A stretch of DNA of 64,000 bases from the NCBI GenBank assembly GCA_028571685.1, contig CM053143.1:143068829-143132828 (forward strand), written 5' to 3'. Every line of letters begins with the position of its first letter. Within the stretch, counting starts at the first letter, position 1. Of this stretch, positions 48,055-60,785 are shown in pieces. This DNA comes from Heterohyrax brucei. Its lineage: Eukaryota > Chordata > Mammalia > Hyracoidea > Procaviidae. Made by a program: the position numbers and the translations under genes. Below the pieces are notes generated by a model, which made no database searches, was not told the DNA's origin, and saw only the letters and a list, made by a program, of their open reading frames with translations.

Positions 48055-48237
48055 GGAGTCCCTGGGTAGTGCAAATGGTTAACGTGTTTAACCAAAAGGT
48101 TTGAGTCCACCCAGGGAAGCCTCCAAAGAAAGTCCTGGCACTCTCTTTCCCAAAAGTTAGCCATCGAAAACCCTGTGGAGCACATTTCTACACTTGGGGT
48201 CACCATGAGTCAAGGTCAAATTCTCTGCAGCTGAAAA
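48055..48237 (+). repeat. SINE, second subfamily
   Basis: Head gagtccctgggtagtgcaaa, body ttagccatcgaaaaccctg, tail caccatgagtcaaggtc. Confidence 0.78.
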
Positions 48238-48666
48238 ACAGAAAAATGAATACAAAGCAGCAAAATTAATGTCAACATTAAAACAGCCAAAAAGAAATTA
48301 CATGTTTGTTAACTCTTCCCTTTTTGAATATTGTTATGCACTCTTAGCTTTCATGATGCAATTCAAGATGCAACGTATTTTACAGAACTGTAATTGTTTT
48401 TCTCCTTTTAATAACAAATTTTTTACATTTAGTTTGTGAAAGCTCTTTAAGCTGGCTCTCTATGTCTTTAACAACGTCTTTTATTTGGAGAGAATTCTCC
48501 TTTCTAGGAAGTGTCTCAGACATCTTGCAATTCCTTCCCTCAATGTGAATACTTACTATGAAGTACTGAATGATGCCTACAATTTAGCATTATAGTTATT
48601 CTTGTTCCTACTAGTGATAAGTAGTCAAATTTGTCTAGAATTAACAAATTTCTTTTTTTTTTTTTA

Positions 48667-49679
48667 TTTAATATAACTGAGTGAAAATGTACCTTCCTGT
48701 ATAAATTTACATGCCCACCTACATACAGCTTCCACTGCTCTCCCTGCCTGGTGACAGCACACTATTCCTCTCTGCTCCATACATGTCTTATCCTCCCAAC
48801 AGTCTCCTTTTCCCTCCTCTCCACCCACTCTCCTTCCTCCAGCCAGAGGTCAGCAGGATGATATCCTATAGATGCATAGAACCATTAAGTGCATCCAATA
48901 TATGGTCACTCTGTATTGCCAAGTCCAATCCATTCATGTCCAAAGAGTGGACATTTGTTATGATTTATGGGCAAGGGCAGCATCAGGGCCAGGGGCTATG
49001 CTCCCAGGGGAACCCTGAAACCACTGGACCATCAATTGAGGTCTTTTAGTGGAGATCTCAGAGTGCACCCCTTTTTATTCTTGTGTTGCCAGTGGGAATC
49101 AAATTAGTGAGCTCCATCGCGGCTATTACTGGTGGTGGCCAGGCACCGTCTGGTTCTTCCGGTCCCAAGTTGATGTAGGCACCCACTCTTGTGGGTCTCT
49201 CTATCTTCTGGGTTGTCTTTACCCTGTGTCATTTTGGTTCTTGATGAGCATCCATTTCTGTTGAGTTGGGACCATTTGCTGTGTCCTCGGATGGCAGCTT
49301 GGCAGCTTCTAAGACCCCAGATGCCACTCACCAATGTGGGGTGCAGAGAGCCCTCTTAGCAAAACTCTAGTTGTGCCAATTGGCCTTGATTTCGCCTAAG
49401 AACATGGTCCCATGCCCCCTGACTCAGCTACTCTATCCTTGCAATATTGGGTTAAGATGGAAGGAGTATTCAAGTTATGCTGAAGTCCACTTAATATTGT
49501 TCTTGTTTCTAAGGTGTGCTATCACCGATTTCACCCAACCAAATTTCTAGCAATTATCTATCTAAACCCTCCCTGCCTTGCCTTCCCCCCCCCTTGCAGC
49601 TGTCAAAGAGTCTTTTCTTCTATACACAAGTCTGTTTTTGAGATCTTATCGTAGAGCTCTCATACAATATTTGTCCTTT
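48667..49679 (-). repeat. L1 3' UTR
   Basis: Distinctive 3' UTR with ctccctgcctggtgacagc wording near its end, also found at 61913-62103 as a separate insertion and, in diverged form, at 17988-18653. A C run (49587-49595) is part of it. Confidence 0.8.
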
Positions 49680-51169
49680 TATTGCTGACTACTTTCACTC
49701 AACATAATGTCTTCCAGTTGAAACCAGGTCATGAGATGTTTCCTGGAATCATTGTTATTGTTTATCATTGAGTAGTACTCCATTGAGTATGTATACCATA
49801 GTTTACCTATCCATTCTTCTGTTGTTGGGCATCTGGGTTGACTCCATCTTTTTGGTATCATGGACTATGCGATAAACATTCTCGTGCATGTGTCTGTTGG
49901 TGTGAAAGGCCTTGATTCTGTAGGATATATTCCAAGTAGTGGAATTACCAGGTCAAATGGTATATTAATATCCATTTTTTTAAGGAAGTGCAAGATTGCT
50001 TTCCAAAGAGGCTGGACCATTTTGCAACCCCACCAACAGTGTAGGAGGGTTCCACTTTCTCGACAGCCTCTCCAGCATTTGCTGTTTTGTGTTTTTTGGA
50101 TCATGGCCAATCTTGTTGGGGTGAGATGGTATCTCATTGTCATCTTGATTTGAATTTCTTTAATAAGTAAAGATCGTGAACGTGTCCGCATGTGTTTTTT
50201 GGCTGCCTAGATCTCCTCTTTAGAGAAATGTCTGTCCATCTCCTTTGCCCATCACTTAATTGGATGATTTATCTTCTTACTGATATTTTGTAGTATCTTA
50301 CAGATTATGGAGATCAGGCATCGGTCTGACATAGAGTTGCCAAATATTTTTTCCCATTTTGTAGGTGTTCTTCTAATTCTATTAATAAAGTCTTTGGATG
50401 AGCAAAAGTGTTTGATTCTTAATAGTTCCCATTTATCTATATTCTCTTCTGTTGATTGTGGTTTGTTTGACAGATTTTGGAGTCCGTCCACATTGTGTAC
50501 TAAAACTTCCATTGTTATTCCTACCTTTTCTTGGATGAGCTTTATTGTTTTAGGTTTGATATTTAGGTCTTTTATCCAGTTGGAGTTGGTTTTTGTATAA
50601 GGTGTAAGATATGTATCTTGTTTCAGTTTCTTGCAGATGGATATCCAATTTTGCCAGCACCATTTGTTGAAGAGACTGTTTTTACCCCAGTTTCATGTCT
50701 TAAGGCTTTTGTCGAATATCAGCTGTTCATAGGCAGTTGGTGTTATCTCTGGGGTCTCTATTCTGTTCCATTGATCGATCTATCTGTTCTTGTATCAGTA
50801 CCAGGCTGTTTTGACCACTGTGGCAGTGCAGTATGTTCTAAGGTCGGGTAATGAGAGGCCTCCCAGTGTGTTCTTCTTCTTTAGTAGTATCTTACTTATC
50901 CGGAGCTTATTCCCTTTCCAAACAAAATTGGTGATTTGTTTCTCCATCTCATTAAAAAATGACGCTGGAACTTGTATTGGGATTGCATTATATAAGTAGA
51001 TTGTTTTGGGTAAAATAGACATTTTCACAATGTTAAGTCTTCCTATCCATGAGCAGGATAGGTTTTTCCATTTATCTAGGTCTCTCTTAGTTTCTTGTAG
51101 TAAGGGCTTGTAGTTCTCTTTGTAAAGGTCTGTTATTTCTCTGGTTAGATTAATTCCTAGGTACTTTAT
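49680..51169 (-). pseudogene. L1 ORF2 C-terminal region with cysteine motif
   Basis: Frames 50795-51028 ([15 protein letters not shown]), 50252-50512 and 49865-50191. The last holds the ORF2 Cys-rich segment (CWRGCRESGTLLHCWW). The C-terminus continues at 49679-49861 (EEWIGKLWYTYSMEYYS). Interrupted several times. Confidence 0.86.
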
Positions 51170-52644
51170 CTTCTTAGGGGCTATAGTAAATGGTATTGAT
51201 TTGATATTTCTTCATTAATAGTCTCGTTGTTGATGTAAAGGAATCCTACTGATTTACTTATGTTTATCTCGTATCCTGAGACTTTGATGAAGTCTTTGAT
51301 CAGTTTGAGTAGTTTACTTATAGATTCTTTGGGATTCTCTGTATATACAATCATATCATCTGCAAACAAGGAGATTTTAACTTCTTCTTTGCCGATGCGG
51401 ATGCCCTTTATTTCTTGGTCTTGTCTAATTGCTCTGGCTAGAACTTCTAGTACAATGTTGAATAGGAGAGGTTGAGAGTGGGCATCCTTGTCTAGTGCCT
51501 GTTCTCAAGGGAAAGTCTTTCAGTCTCTCTCCATTCATGATGACGTGGGCAATTGGCTTTGTATAAATCGCCCTTATTGCGTGAGGAATTTTCCACCTAT
51601 GCCTATTTTGCTAAGAGTTTTTAGCAAGAATGGGTGTTGGACTTTATTAAATGCCTTTTCGGCATCAATGGACAAGATCAGGTGATTCTTGTCTTTTGTG
51701 TTATTTATGTGGTTAATCACATTAATTGTTTTTCTGATGTTGAACCAGCCTTGCATCCCTGGTATGAATCTCACTTGGTCATGATGGATTATTTTCTTGA
51801 TATGTTGTTGTATTGTATTGGCAAGAATTTTGTTGAAGATTTTTGCATCTAGATTCATGAGTGATATCGGTCTGTAGTTCTCTGTCTTTGTTGGGTCTTT
51901 CCCTGGCTTTAGTATCAGGGTTATGCTGGCTTCATAGAATGAGTTTAGGAGTACTCCATCCCTTTCTATACTGTGACATAGTCTCAGTAGTATTGGAGAT
52001 AACTCTTCTCTAAATGCTTGGTAGAATTCTGCAGTGAAGCCATCTGGGCCCGGGCTTTTTTTGGTTGGCAGTGTTTTGATGACCTTTTCATTCTCTTCCT
52101 TTGTGATGGATTTATTAAGTTGTTCCACTTCACATTGTGATAATTTGGGTAGGTGGTATGAGTCAAGGAATTTGTCCATTTCCTCTAGGTTTTCAAATTT
52201 GTTAGAGTACAGTCTTTCATAGTATTCTGTTATGATATTTTTGATTTCTGTTGGATCTGTGGTGACAACTCCCCTCTCATTTCTAATTTAGGTTATTTGT
52301 TTCCTTTCCTGCTTTTCTTTAGTAAGTTTAGCCAGTGGTTTGTCAATTTGGTTGATCTTTTCAAAAAACCAGCTTTTGGTCTTTTCAATTTTTTCAGTTG
52401 TTTTTCTATTCTCTAATTCCTTTAGTTCTGTTTTAATCTTTAGTATCTGGTTTCTTCTGGTGCCTGAGGGGTTCCAATGTTTGTCTCTCTCTACTTGTTC
52501 AAGCTGTAGGGTTAGTTCCTTGATTTGGTCTCTTTTTTCCTTCCAGATGTGTGTGTTTATGGAGATAAACAGACCTCTGAGCACTGCTTTGGCTGTACCC
52601 CATAAGTTCCGGTAGGATGTGTTTCCATTCTCATTGGAATCCAT
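51170..52644 (-). pseudogene. L1 ORF2 linker and reverse transcriptase region
   Basis: Broken frames 52288-52644 (linker, charged helices), 51574-52179 (RT palm: [23 protein letters not shown] with the usual N replaced, [16 protein letters not shown]) and 51181-51369, which begins FADD, the RT catalytic box. At least two frameshifts or stops separate the pieces. Confidence 0.88.
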
Positions 52645-52671
52645 GAATTTCTTTATTTCATCCTTGTTTTC

Positions 52672-53328
52672 TCATATAACCCATGATTTTTTGAGCAAGA
52701 TGTTGTTCAGTTTCCAAGAGTTCCACTTTCTGTCTATGCTTTTTCTGGTATTGATTTCGACTTTTATGGCTTTATGATCTGAGAAGATGCTTTGCAATAA
52801 TTCAATGGTATGGATTTTGTTGAGCATTGTATTATGTCCTAAAACATGGTAAATTCTGGAGAATGTTCCTTGTGCACTGGAGAAGAAGGTGCAGTTGTGT
52901 GCTGATGGGTGGAAAGTTCTGTCTATATCAATGAGGTTTAGTTGGTTAATTGTGGCAATCAGGTCTTCTGTATCTTTACTGAGCTTTTTTCCAGATGATC
53001 TGTCTAGTAATGAGAGTGCAGTGTTGAAGTCTTCCACTATTATTGTGGAGTCATCTAACTCTCTTTTGAGCGTAGTCAGTGTTTCTTTGATGTATTTAGG
53101 TGCTCTCATATTAGGTGCATAAATATTTAATATAGTTAAGTCTTGCTTGTATACTGAACCTTTCAGCAATAAATAGTGTCCATCTTTGTCCACGATGGTG
53201 GATTTGACATTAAAATTGATTCTGTCTGAGATTAGAATTGCCACCCCTGCTCTTCTTTGTTCACTGTTAGCTTGATATATATTCTTCCATCCTTTAATTT
53301 TCAGTTTATTCCTATATTTAGGTCTCAA
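52672..53328 (-). pseudogene. L1 ORF2 endonuclease region
   Basis: 218-codon open stretch with APE-type endonuclease wording: RRAGVAILISD, LTILNIYAPN, DFNTALS, and SDHKAIKVE near the end, where the catalytic SDH triplet lies. The Gly before DFNT, usual in L1, is Glu here. Confidence 0.88.
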
Positions 53329-53875
53329 GTGAGTTTCTTGTAGACAACGTATGGAAGGGTCATGTTATTTGATCGAAGAGGTCAGTTTACTGGAGCATTC
53401 AGTCCATTCTCATTCAATGTAATTATTGATAGGTATGTGTTCACTGCTGCCATTGTGATATGTTTATTTTTGTGTTGATGTTTTCTCTGTTATTCTTATT
53501 AGTCTGTTCTGGGACACTCTTTTTTGTGAGCTGATTTTTCACCTTTTTCAGAGCTGGTTTTGTAGTTGTTGAGACTCCTGTGTTACATTTCTCGAAATGG
53601 TATGATACATCTTTGTTGTGCTTTACAGCTGCCCCTATGATTCCCCTTAATAAACTACGTATAAACCCAATTTTAATTACTACCAGTCTTGTCATCTTCC
53701 TCTCCATCTGGAGGGACTATAACGACTGTAGTACATCCCTCTTTTTAATATGATGGCACCATAGTTTTCATGATGATCACTGGATTGCTTTTTTCCATAT
53801 TAAAGCTGTGATTGACTTTGGAGCCTTCCCTAGCTGAGTAGAGTTTTGAGTAATGTGTCGTTCTAAAATATAGAG

Positions 53876-54800
53876 TTAGTGGTTTCGTTCTTCTAAGCCT
53901 GTGCCAAGAACTTCTTTCAGTATTTCTTGTAGTTTTGGTTTGGTTTTTACAAAGTCTCTGAGTTTTTGTTTATCTGGGAATGCCTGAATTTCATTTTCAT
54001 ATTTGAAAGATAGTTTTGCAGGATATATAATTCTTGATTGGAAATTCATCTCCTTCAAGGCTTTGAATATGTCATGCCACTGTCTCTGTGCCAGCATAAT
54101 TTCTGCTGAGAAATCTGAAGAGAGCCTACAGGGTTTCCCTCTGAATGTTAGCTTTGCTTTGAGTCTTGCTGCCTTTAAGAGTTGCTGCTTATGTTTCATC
54201 TTGTTAAGCTTGATTACAATATGTCTTGGAGACTTTCTTTTGAGATCTATGGTGGCTTGGCATTGTGTGGCATATGGTATGCATCTGAGATGTCTATATT
54301 CTCTTCCTTCATGATTTCTGGGAAGTTTTCTTTCAGCAGCTCAGCAATGATACTCTCTGTGTTCTCAGATGTCTCACCTTGTTCAGGGACTCCAATTAAC
54401 TGAAGGTTGTTCCTCTCAGTAGAGTCCCACATGCTTCTTAATGCTTCTTCATTTTTCTTGTTTCTTTCTTCTGATTTCTGCTCATAGACACTGGTCTCAG
54501 TAGCTCTGTCTTCCAAGTCAGAAATTTTTTTTTCCATTTGTTCCATTCTGTTTTCTTGGCTTTGCATTGAAGTTTCTATGTCTTTGATTTTGTTCTTGAT
54601 CTGTTGGATTTCTGTTCCATCATATCGAACAGCTTGTTTAATTTCTCCTTTTGTTCTGTTGCATTTTATATAAGGTCTAGAAGGGCTCTGTATATAATCA
54701 TTTTGTATTCACCTTCTGATGCTTTCATAAAAGTTTCTTCATTTGGCAAACTTCTTGGTTGCTTTGTTTGGGAGCCTTCTGAAGCCATGGGTGATTTCTT
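53876..54800 (-). pseudogene. L1 ORF1 remnant (RNA-binding chaperone)
   Basis: L1 ORF1p coats L1 RNA. The piece 54247-54567 shows a heptad-rich stretch (QMEKKISDLEDRA) passing into the RRM (NLQLIGVPE). The piece 53876-54199 shows the C-terminal domain (SAEIMLAQRQWHDIF, FPDKQKLRDF). A stop or frameshift between the pieces, near 54200-54246, inactivates it. Confidence 0.85.
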
Positions 54801-56209
54801 GTATGCCACAAGTGTCTGTTGCTTTTGGGGTCCCATGTGAGTAAGTAGAGGCTGGAAGAGATACTGTGAGGATGGACTGCAGATGTTTCTCTAGGCTGTC
54901 TTAAAATAGAAAGCAAAATGTATCTGACCACTTCCCAAGTCAGTCAGGTTTTCAGATGTAGAGGTCCCTCTTTCCAAGTGGCAAAGTAAGCACCTCTATA
55001 TCTCTATAGATGATACGAACTATAGATGATACATCTACCTCTATAGATGATACGAACTAGATCAGAATACAGCAATGCTACTGCCCTGTTGGCTTCTGCT
55101 GACAGGGCCCAGCCTTAGGCGACACTGTGTAAAGTACTGCTTTTCTGGTAGAAAAGTGCTCTCCTGTGGGCAGGCTCTGGCTCCCAAGCTAAGAATTGGA
55201 TCCAGCTGCTGCCACTGTATCCAAGATGGCACCCTCCACACAGGCAGCGGATAGAGGGGCTAAAGGTGCAGAGAAGTAGTGATTCCTCTGCTTCTGTTGC
55301 AGGGCCCCCACTGTAGGCTGGCACTGTGTAAATTATTGCTTTTCTGTCGGAGAAGCGCTGTTCTGTTTTCAGGCACTGGCTCCCAGGCTAAGGATTAGGT
55401 CCCGCTAAAATCTCTGTACCCAACATGGCATCCTGCACACTGGCAGTGCAATTCTGTACAAACCCTGCTGTGGCAGAGATAAAAAGACAGGCCCAAAGTT
55501 GCTAGATTAACAGAGTCCTAAGCCTAGCTCTCAAAGTATGAGAATTTCGCATGCCTATCTCCCTATCAGCACATCTGAGTCTAGCTGCTAGACAAGACCC
55601 AGCTCCGCCTGCCGGCCAAGACAGAGAAAAAAAAGTCAAAATGGTGCGTTTACCTTCTGTCCGTGAGAGCCAGGGCTAGCCAGGAGCTGGAGTCCGTGAA
55701 AGAGAGGAGGTTTTTTGCTCAGTGGTATGAAGTCCAAATTAACAGCCCTGTGCCATGTCCTGGGGCTGATTAGGTGATCAGAAGGCTCCGTTTGATTATC
55801 AGTTCAGGTCTTGGTTTCCAGAGGGATATAGGGAGACGTGGGCTCAGTCCACCATCTTGACTCCGCCTAGAGTTAATAAATTTTATCCACTTAAACATTC
55901 CCTATTACCTGTGGCACTTGGCTTGGCTATTACCTGTAGTTCATCTATTTTGAGTTTTTATTTATTTTGAAGTGTTAGTATTTCAATAGCTAGCCATTCT
56001 AACTTAGTGGCAACTTTCTACTACTGGAGGTGACTAAAGTGCCAACCCTCTGGTTAACAACCGTAGCTTTTAGCAACTGCACCGCCATTGCTCCAGTGGA
56101 GGTGAAAGGAAATCCAAATGATGAGATAGGTGGAACAACACAAGCAATTCCACCTTCAAGGTCAGGTTTCAGTTTCATTCAGCTACTCTCTGGCTCACTC
56201 AGTGTTAGT

Positions 56210-56358
56210 CCATACCAAAACAAAGCAAACCCACTGCAGTCCAGTCAATTCTGAATCATAGTGATCCTGTAGGTCACAGTAGAAGTGGCTGGTGGGTTTG
56301 AACAGCCAATCTTTTGGTTAGCAGATGTAGCACTTAACCACTGCACCACCAGGGTATC
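56210..56358 (-). repeat. AfroSINE-type SINE
   Basis: Complete but for an internal deletion (agtagaagtggctggtggg). A separate head-only piece lies at 56036-56098. Confidence 0.85.
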
Positions 56359-56418
56359 TGTACATGGTTATATACACTTCCTTTCTTCCACTGTCCACAA
56401 AAGTAGCATTTCTGATAA

Positions 56419-56462
56419 TAGCAGATTGACTCCTTTTGTATAGCAGATTGACTCCTTTTGTA
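56419..56462 (+). repeat. Exact 22-bp tandem duplication
   Basis: The unit starting tagcagattgactcctttt occurs twice without mismatch (56419-56440, 56441-56462) just beyond a SINE head. Confidence 0.95.
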
Positions 56463-56881
56463 TATTGTTTTGGAACAAAAGCTCTCCAATTTTTCTTTAA
56501 TTCTCTTTGGATCAATCACTTCTGTATCTTGCACATTTGCTTACTGACTAGTATTGTCACAGCAAGCTATACGTTTAAATTATAAGATCATTTAATTAGG
56601 TTTGCTGTGTATATTTCTGATATTGTAAAGTCATTTAATGGCATATTACTCAAAGAGGAGACAGCATAATCTGAGTGAGGCAAGAAAAGATTCCATGAAT
56701 TTCAGGCAGGAAACAATCCCATGGTGGGAGGAGCTTAATGAGTGAGTGACAGATGAAGCAAGGAGGAGTGTTTAGAGCAAGATCACGTATAGGTTGCTCT
56801 ATTGCTCTACTATGACTTAACATACTTAGGACAGTAAATTAGGTTACAATGTGTTTTAATTTTGCAAAGTGTAACACAGAA

Positions 56882-57042
56882 AAACAAAAAACCCTTGCCA
56901 TCAAGTTAGTTCCAACTCCTAGTGACCTATAGGACAGAGTAGAACTACCCCACAGGGTTTCCAAGGAGCTGCTAATGGATTTGAACTGCTGACCTTTTGG
57001 TTAGCTGCCAAGCTCTTAACCACTGTGCTACCGGGGCTCCAA
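56882..57042 (-). repeat. AfroSINE-type SINE
   Basis: Complete copy, ending ctaccggggctcc. Confidence 0.9.
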
Positions 57043-57988
57043 GGTATAACAGTATGTTAGTACGTGCGAAAGCAAACAAGTGGAAATTTCTGAGAAGGAA
57101 AAAAAGAGAGAAATGGATATGTTTTTGCTTACCTGCCAAATCTCAGTAAAGCATTTGCTGAAAATGATGATTTCTTAACCATGTGATTTTCTTGGAGATT
57201 ATGTCACTCAGAATCACATACTACAGGGCCACATAAACCAGAGACTCTCAGCCTAGATTACAGGAACTAGATGATTCCTGGTTACCACCAATGATCACTG
57301 TGACAGGGAGCACAACAGAGTCCCTTGAAGGAGTGTGAGAAAAGTGGGGTATAGAACTCAAATTCACATAAAGAGACCAGATGGTCTGACTGAGACTAAA
57401 GGAAACCTGCCTGCCTGGACTCTCTATTAACCCAGAACTAAACTATTCCCAAAGCCAACTCTTCAGATAAAGACTAGACTGGGCTATAAAACATAAAATA
57501 ATACTCATGAAGAGTGTGCTTCTCAGTTCAAGTAGATACACGAGCCTAAATGGGCAGCTCCTGTCTGGAAGTGGATTGAGAAGGAAGAAAAGGTCAGGAG
57601 CTGGAGTGGAAGAAATGTGGGGAGGACATGGGGAGTGTGTTGTCACATTACAGGAACAACAATTAGGGTCATATAATAGTGTGCATAAACTTCCATATAA
57701 GAAATTACCTTGAGCTATAAACTAGCACCTAAAGTACAACAACAACAAAAAAATGAATTATATACTAAATGTGTATCAGAAAGCTGAGTTGAGATATAGA
57801 ACAAACTTCATATTGGTTTGAAACTATACTCAAAAAACTCACACATAATAGAACATACTGTTTAGCTGAGTTTAAAAAACTCAGTTTTCTAGAATCAGTT
57901 GTGGAGTACAAATGAAGGAAATGGAGTAAGATTTTTTTTTCCCTGAAAAAACAGGATACAAAATTTAAAACCTCTTTTTGCTTTACAG
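57043..57988 (+). other. TXK intron 5 end, no recognised feature
   Basis: No repeats recognised in the 0.9 kb before exon 6. Confidence 0.4.
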
Positions 57989-58043
57989 GTGGTACCATAA
58001 AAACATTACCAGAAATCAGGCAGAACGGCTATTGAGACAAGAG
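57989..58043 (+). CDS. TXK: TXK coding exon 6 (start of SH2)
   Basis: Acceptor ctttacag ends at 57988; donor gtaatt at 58044 (weaker than consensus at +5). The 55-nt exon completes Glu147 and encodes residues 148-165, WYHKNITRNQAERLLRQE. This is the SH2 alpha-A region, with the WY start and the AE..L pattern that precedes the phosphotyrosine pocket. The next exon (KEGAF-type SH2 core) was not found before 64000, so intron 6 exceeds 5.9 kb. Confidence 0.96.
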
Positions 58044-59107
58044 GTAATTCAATTCATTCATGATTAAATCTATGAATATATTCAAAATTTCTGAGAAAGT
58101 TGCATTTCAAATATTTTTAACCAGCCAAAAGTGTTTACCTCCTATTCTTTGTAGTTCTAAATTATTATTTCAACTTCATGTCAATTACACTTTCTGAAAA
58201 ATTGTAAATCAGATATCTTTATATCAGAGCATATTTTCCATCGACTTCATCATAATTCCAGAAATGTGTTTTTCCTGAAACGATTTCAACTGTACATCGC
58301 TAAGACTCCCTCATTGATTCCGAATTGTCCTTTTCCAGTAGGGTCTGTATTTGCTACCCACGTGATGTTTGCAAGAAAGGTGCCCTCGCATACATACACC
58401 CTCTATCCTCGTAAGTTTAACTTAGGCTCATTAAAAACACAAGCATATCAAAATACTGGGTGCTCCGCTTTCTTTGTTCTTTGGAAACGAAGGAAAGAAT
58501 AGCGCAGCTAAAATATCCAACTCAGATCAAAACTGCTCATTTAGGTCAAAACAAAACTAAACTGCATATAGTTTAAGTTTCCAACGGATGGTAAATATTA
58601 CTTGTGGGTAGTTGTTGAGTCAGAACTAGAAATTAGGTAAAAGATATCTGCACGGTCTTAAGGAAATCTAAAAATATGTTCGAGAAAGTAAATTCCGTAA
58701 CTAAAAACCCAATGCCCGTAGTGGCTCAGGACACAGGGAAGTCCTGATTAATGGCAGGAACATGGCAGAGAGGACAAAGGAGGGACATCTCCAGATGGAA
58801 ACTGGAGGCACTCCTGGCTTTGCTTGCCCGGAGGAAATTGATTGTGATGCCTGCCTGGCATGGCGCCCGCGTGCCAGGCATCTGTCAAATGCTATTAGTC
58901 AGCCCAACAGGGAGAAATTAGCTATTTCGACAGGTAGGCCGAATCACAGAAGTCCAGGAGTAGGTCCACACTAAGCCGGGTGGTCTAGCGAACACCACTG
59001 GGCTGAGCCAGTTCAAAGTCAGAATTTCTGTATGTGAAATGCTCGCCGGAATAAAAAAAGATCGGATCTCTCTACTGAGATGAGGACTAACCCCCCACCC
59101 CTAAAGT
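58044..59107 (+). other. TXK intron 6 start, no recognised feature
   Basis: No exon or repeat recognised. A moderately GC-rich patch lies at 58800-59000, with CpGs at about 58865-58870 and 58930-58990. The missing TXK SH2 core exon is not here. Confidence 0.4.
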
Positions 59108-59255
59108 CTACACCCCACTGCCTTAGAGTTGATCCCGAGTCAGAGCGCATCCACAGCGTTTCCAAGACCGGAAATCTCTGAGAGGCGACTGCCTCATCTT
59201 TCTCCCGAGGAGCTGCTAGTGGTTTTGAACCACCAACCTTTCAGTTACCAGCCTG
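59108..59255 (-). repeat. SINE, second subfamily
   Basis: Carries gactgcctcatctttctccc and gagctgctagtggttttgaa; several CpGs remain, suggesting a less decayed or GC-richer spot. Confidence 0.72.
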
Positions 59256-59544
59256 TCTCTGTAAGCACAGGGACTTCAATAACAAACTCACCTATGCCCA
59301 CAACCCAGATAGAAGAAACACAAAATTTGGCCATCACCTTTTCTAAAGAAATAAAACATTACAGATGCAGTTGAAGCTCTCCTCCCCGCTCCCACTTGCA
59401 GCACTTTATTTGTCCCCCCTCCACTCTCCAGAGAGAATCACAATCAAAAGGGTGCATGTCCATCTTTCCCATGTGCTTATACTGTTATCGTCTATGTATG
59501 TCCATAAACAACCTCTAAGGTGGTTTTTTGTGTTTTACTTTTCA

Positions 59545-59845
59545 TGTAAAGTGGATTATATTGTAGGTCCATTTTAAAAATTAAAAACATATTTAAAAAA
59601 TTCACTCATATGGCTGTATCAAACACATTCTTTTAACTATTTCGTTGTATGAAGATACACAGTAGTATACATTTTGCTATTGATAAACATTCAAGTTGTT
59701 TCTAGCTTATTACTGGTATAAACAGAGCTGCAGTGGACTTCCTGGCAGATGTCATTTTGTACACACAGATGAGAGAGTTTCTTTAGGATATGTCCCCAAA
59801 TGGAATTATTTGGTCACAGAGTATGTGCATGTTTAACATTACCAC
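59545..59845 (-). mobile_element. Old L1 ORF2 C-terminal fragment
   Basis: Contains the L1 wording aacattcaagttgtttctagc and aacagagctgcagtggac, corresponding to the ORF2 C-terminal region read on the minus strand. Independent of the next L1, which repeats the same region. Confidence 0.6.
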
Positions 59846-60621
59846 CAGTTTCCAGGGATTCCAGTTCATGGTGACCTCATGTGTGTTATAAACTTTGTTT
59901 TGCCAGTTGAACCAGATGTCCCCTGAGACTATGGGTCTCAGGCCCCATCTCTGGCTACTCTGTTCCCTAAAGTGTCTAGACGTGTCTAGGAAATGTCTAT
60001 GCTTTTAATTTGGTCTGACTGTGCTGACTCTCCCCATATTGTGTGTTTTTCCTTCACTAAAGTTGACGCTTGCTTACTATCTAGTAATTCCTCCCACTCA
60101 CCTCTGTTAAATCTTTTCTTGAGGTTTTATAACAGTTGTCTCACGCGATACGTGTCCTATTGTGACTGATATTATTTCACTCAACATAATACCCTCCAGA
60201 TTCATCCATGTTTTGAGAAATTTTACTGATTCATCATTGTGCTTTAACATTGCATAGTATTCCATTGCACGTACATAACATAATTTGTTTGTCCGTTTGT
60301 TATTGATGGGCATTTAGGTTGTTTCCATCATTTTGCTATTGTGAATAGTGCTGCAATGAACATGGGTGTGCTGTGTCTGTTGGTGTGATGGTTTTCTTTT
60401 TCTCTAGAATATATTCCTAGGAATGGGACTGATAAATCATGTGTTGTTTCTCAAGGAAGTACCATGTTATTTTGCAAAGTGATTCTACCAATTTACATCC
60501 CCACCAGCAGTGCATAGTGTCTCCAACACTTGTTACTTTCTATTTTTTTTTTATTTGTGTGTATTGTTGGGGTGAGATGGTATCTCAGCATAGTTTTGAT
60601 TTGCATTTCTCTAATGGCTAA

Positions 60622-60770
60622 TGGTGGTGTAGTGGTTAAGTGCTACAGCTGCTAACCAAAAAGTTGGCAGTTCAAATCTATGGTGCTCCTTGGAAACTCT
60701 ATGGGGCAGTTCTACTCTGTCCTATAGGGTTGCTACAAGTCAGCATCGACTTGATGGCTCTGGTTTTGGA
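60622..60770 (+). repeat. AfroSINE-type SINE in old L1
   Basis: Head truncated to tggtggtgtagtgg; the rest complete. Confidence 0.88.
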
Positions 60771-60785
60771 CTTTTAATGGCTAAT

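Larger units (their letters stand above)
48652..55868 (-). mobile_element. Full-length LINE-1, decayed
   Basis: About 7.2 kb from the 5' end (the minus strand begins AGGCGGAGTCAAGATGGTGG at 55868) to an A tail (T run at 48653-48666). Order on the minus strand: 5' UTR about 54930-55868, ORF1 53876-54800, ORF2 about 49680-53400, 3' UTR 48667-49680. A 15-bp target duplication flanks it: 48637-48651 and 55869-55883 agree at 13 of 15 positions. Both ORFs are broken. Antisense to TXK in intron 5. Confidence 0.93.
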
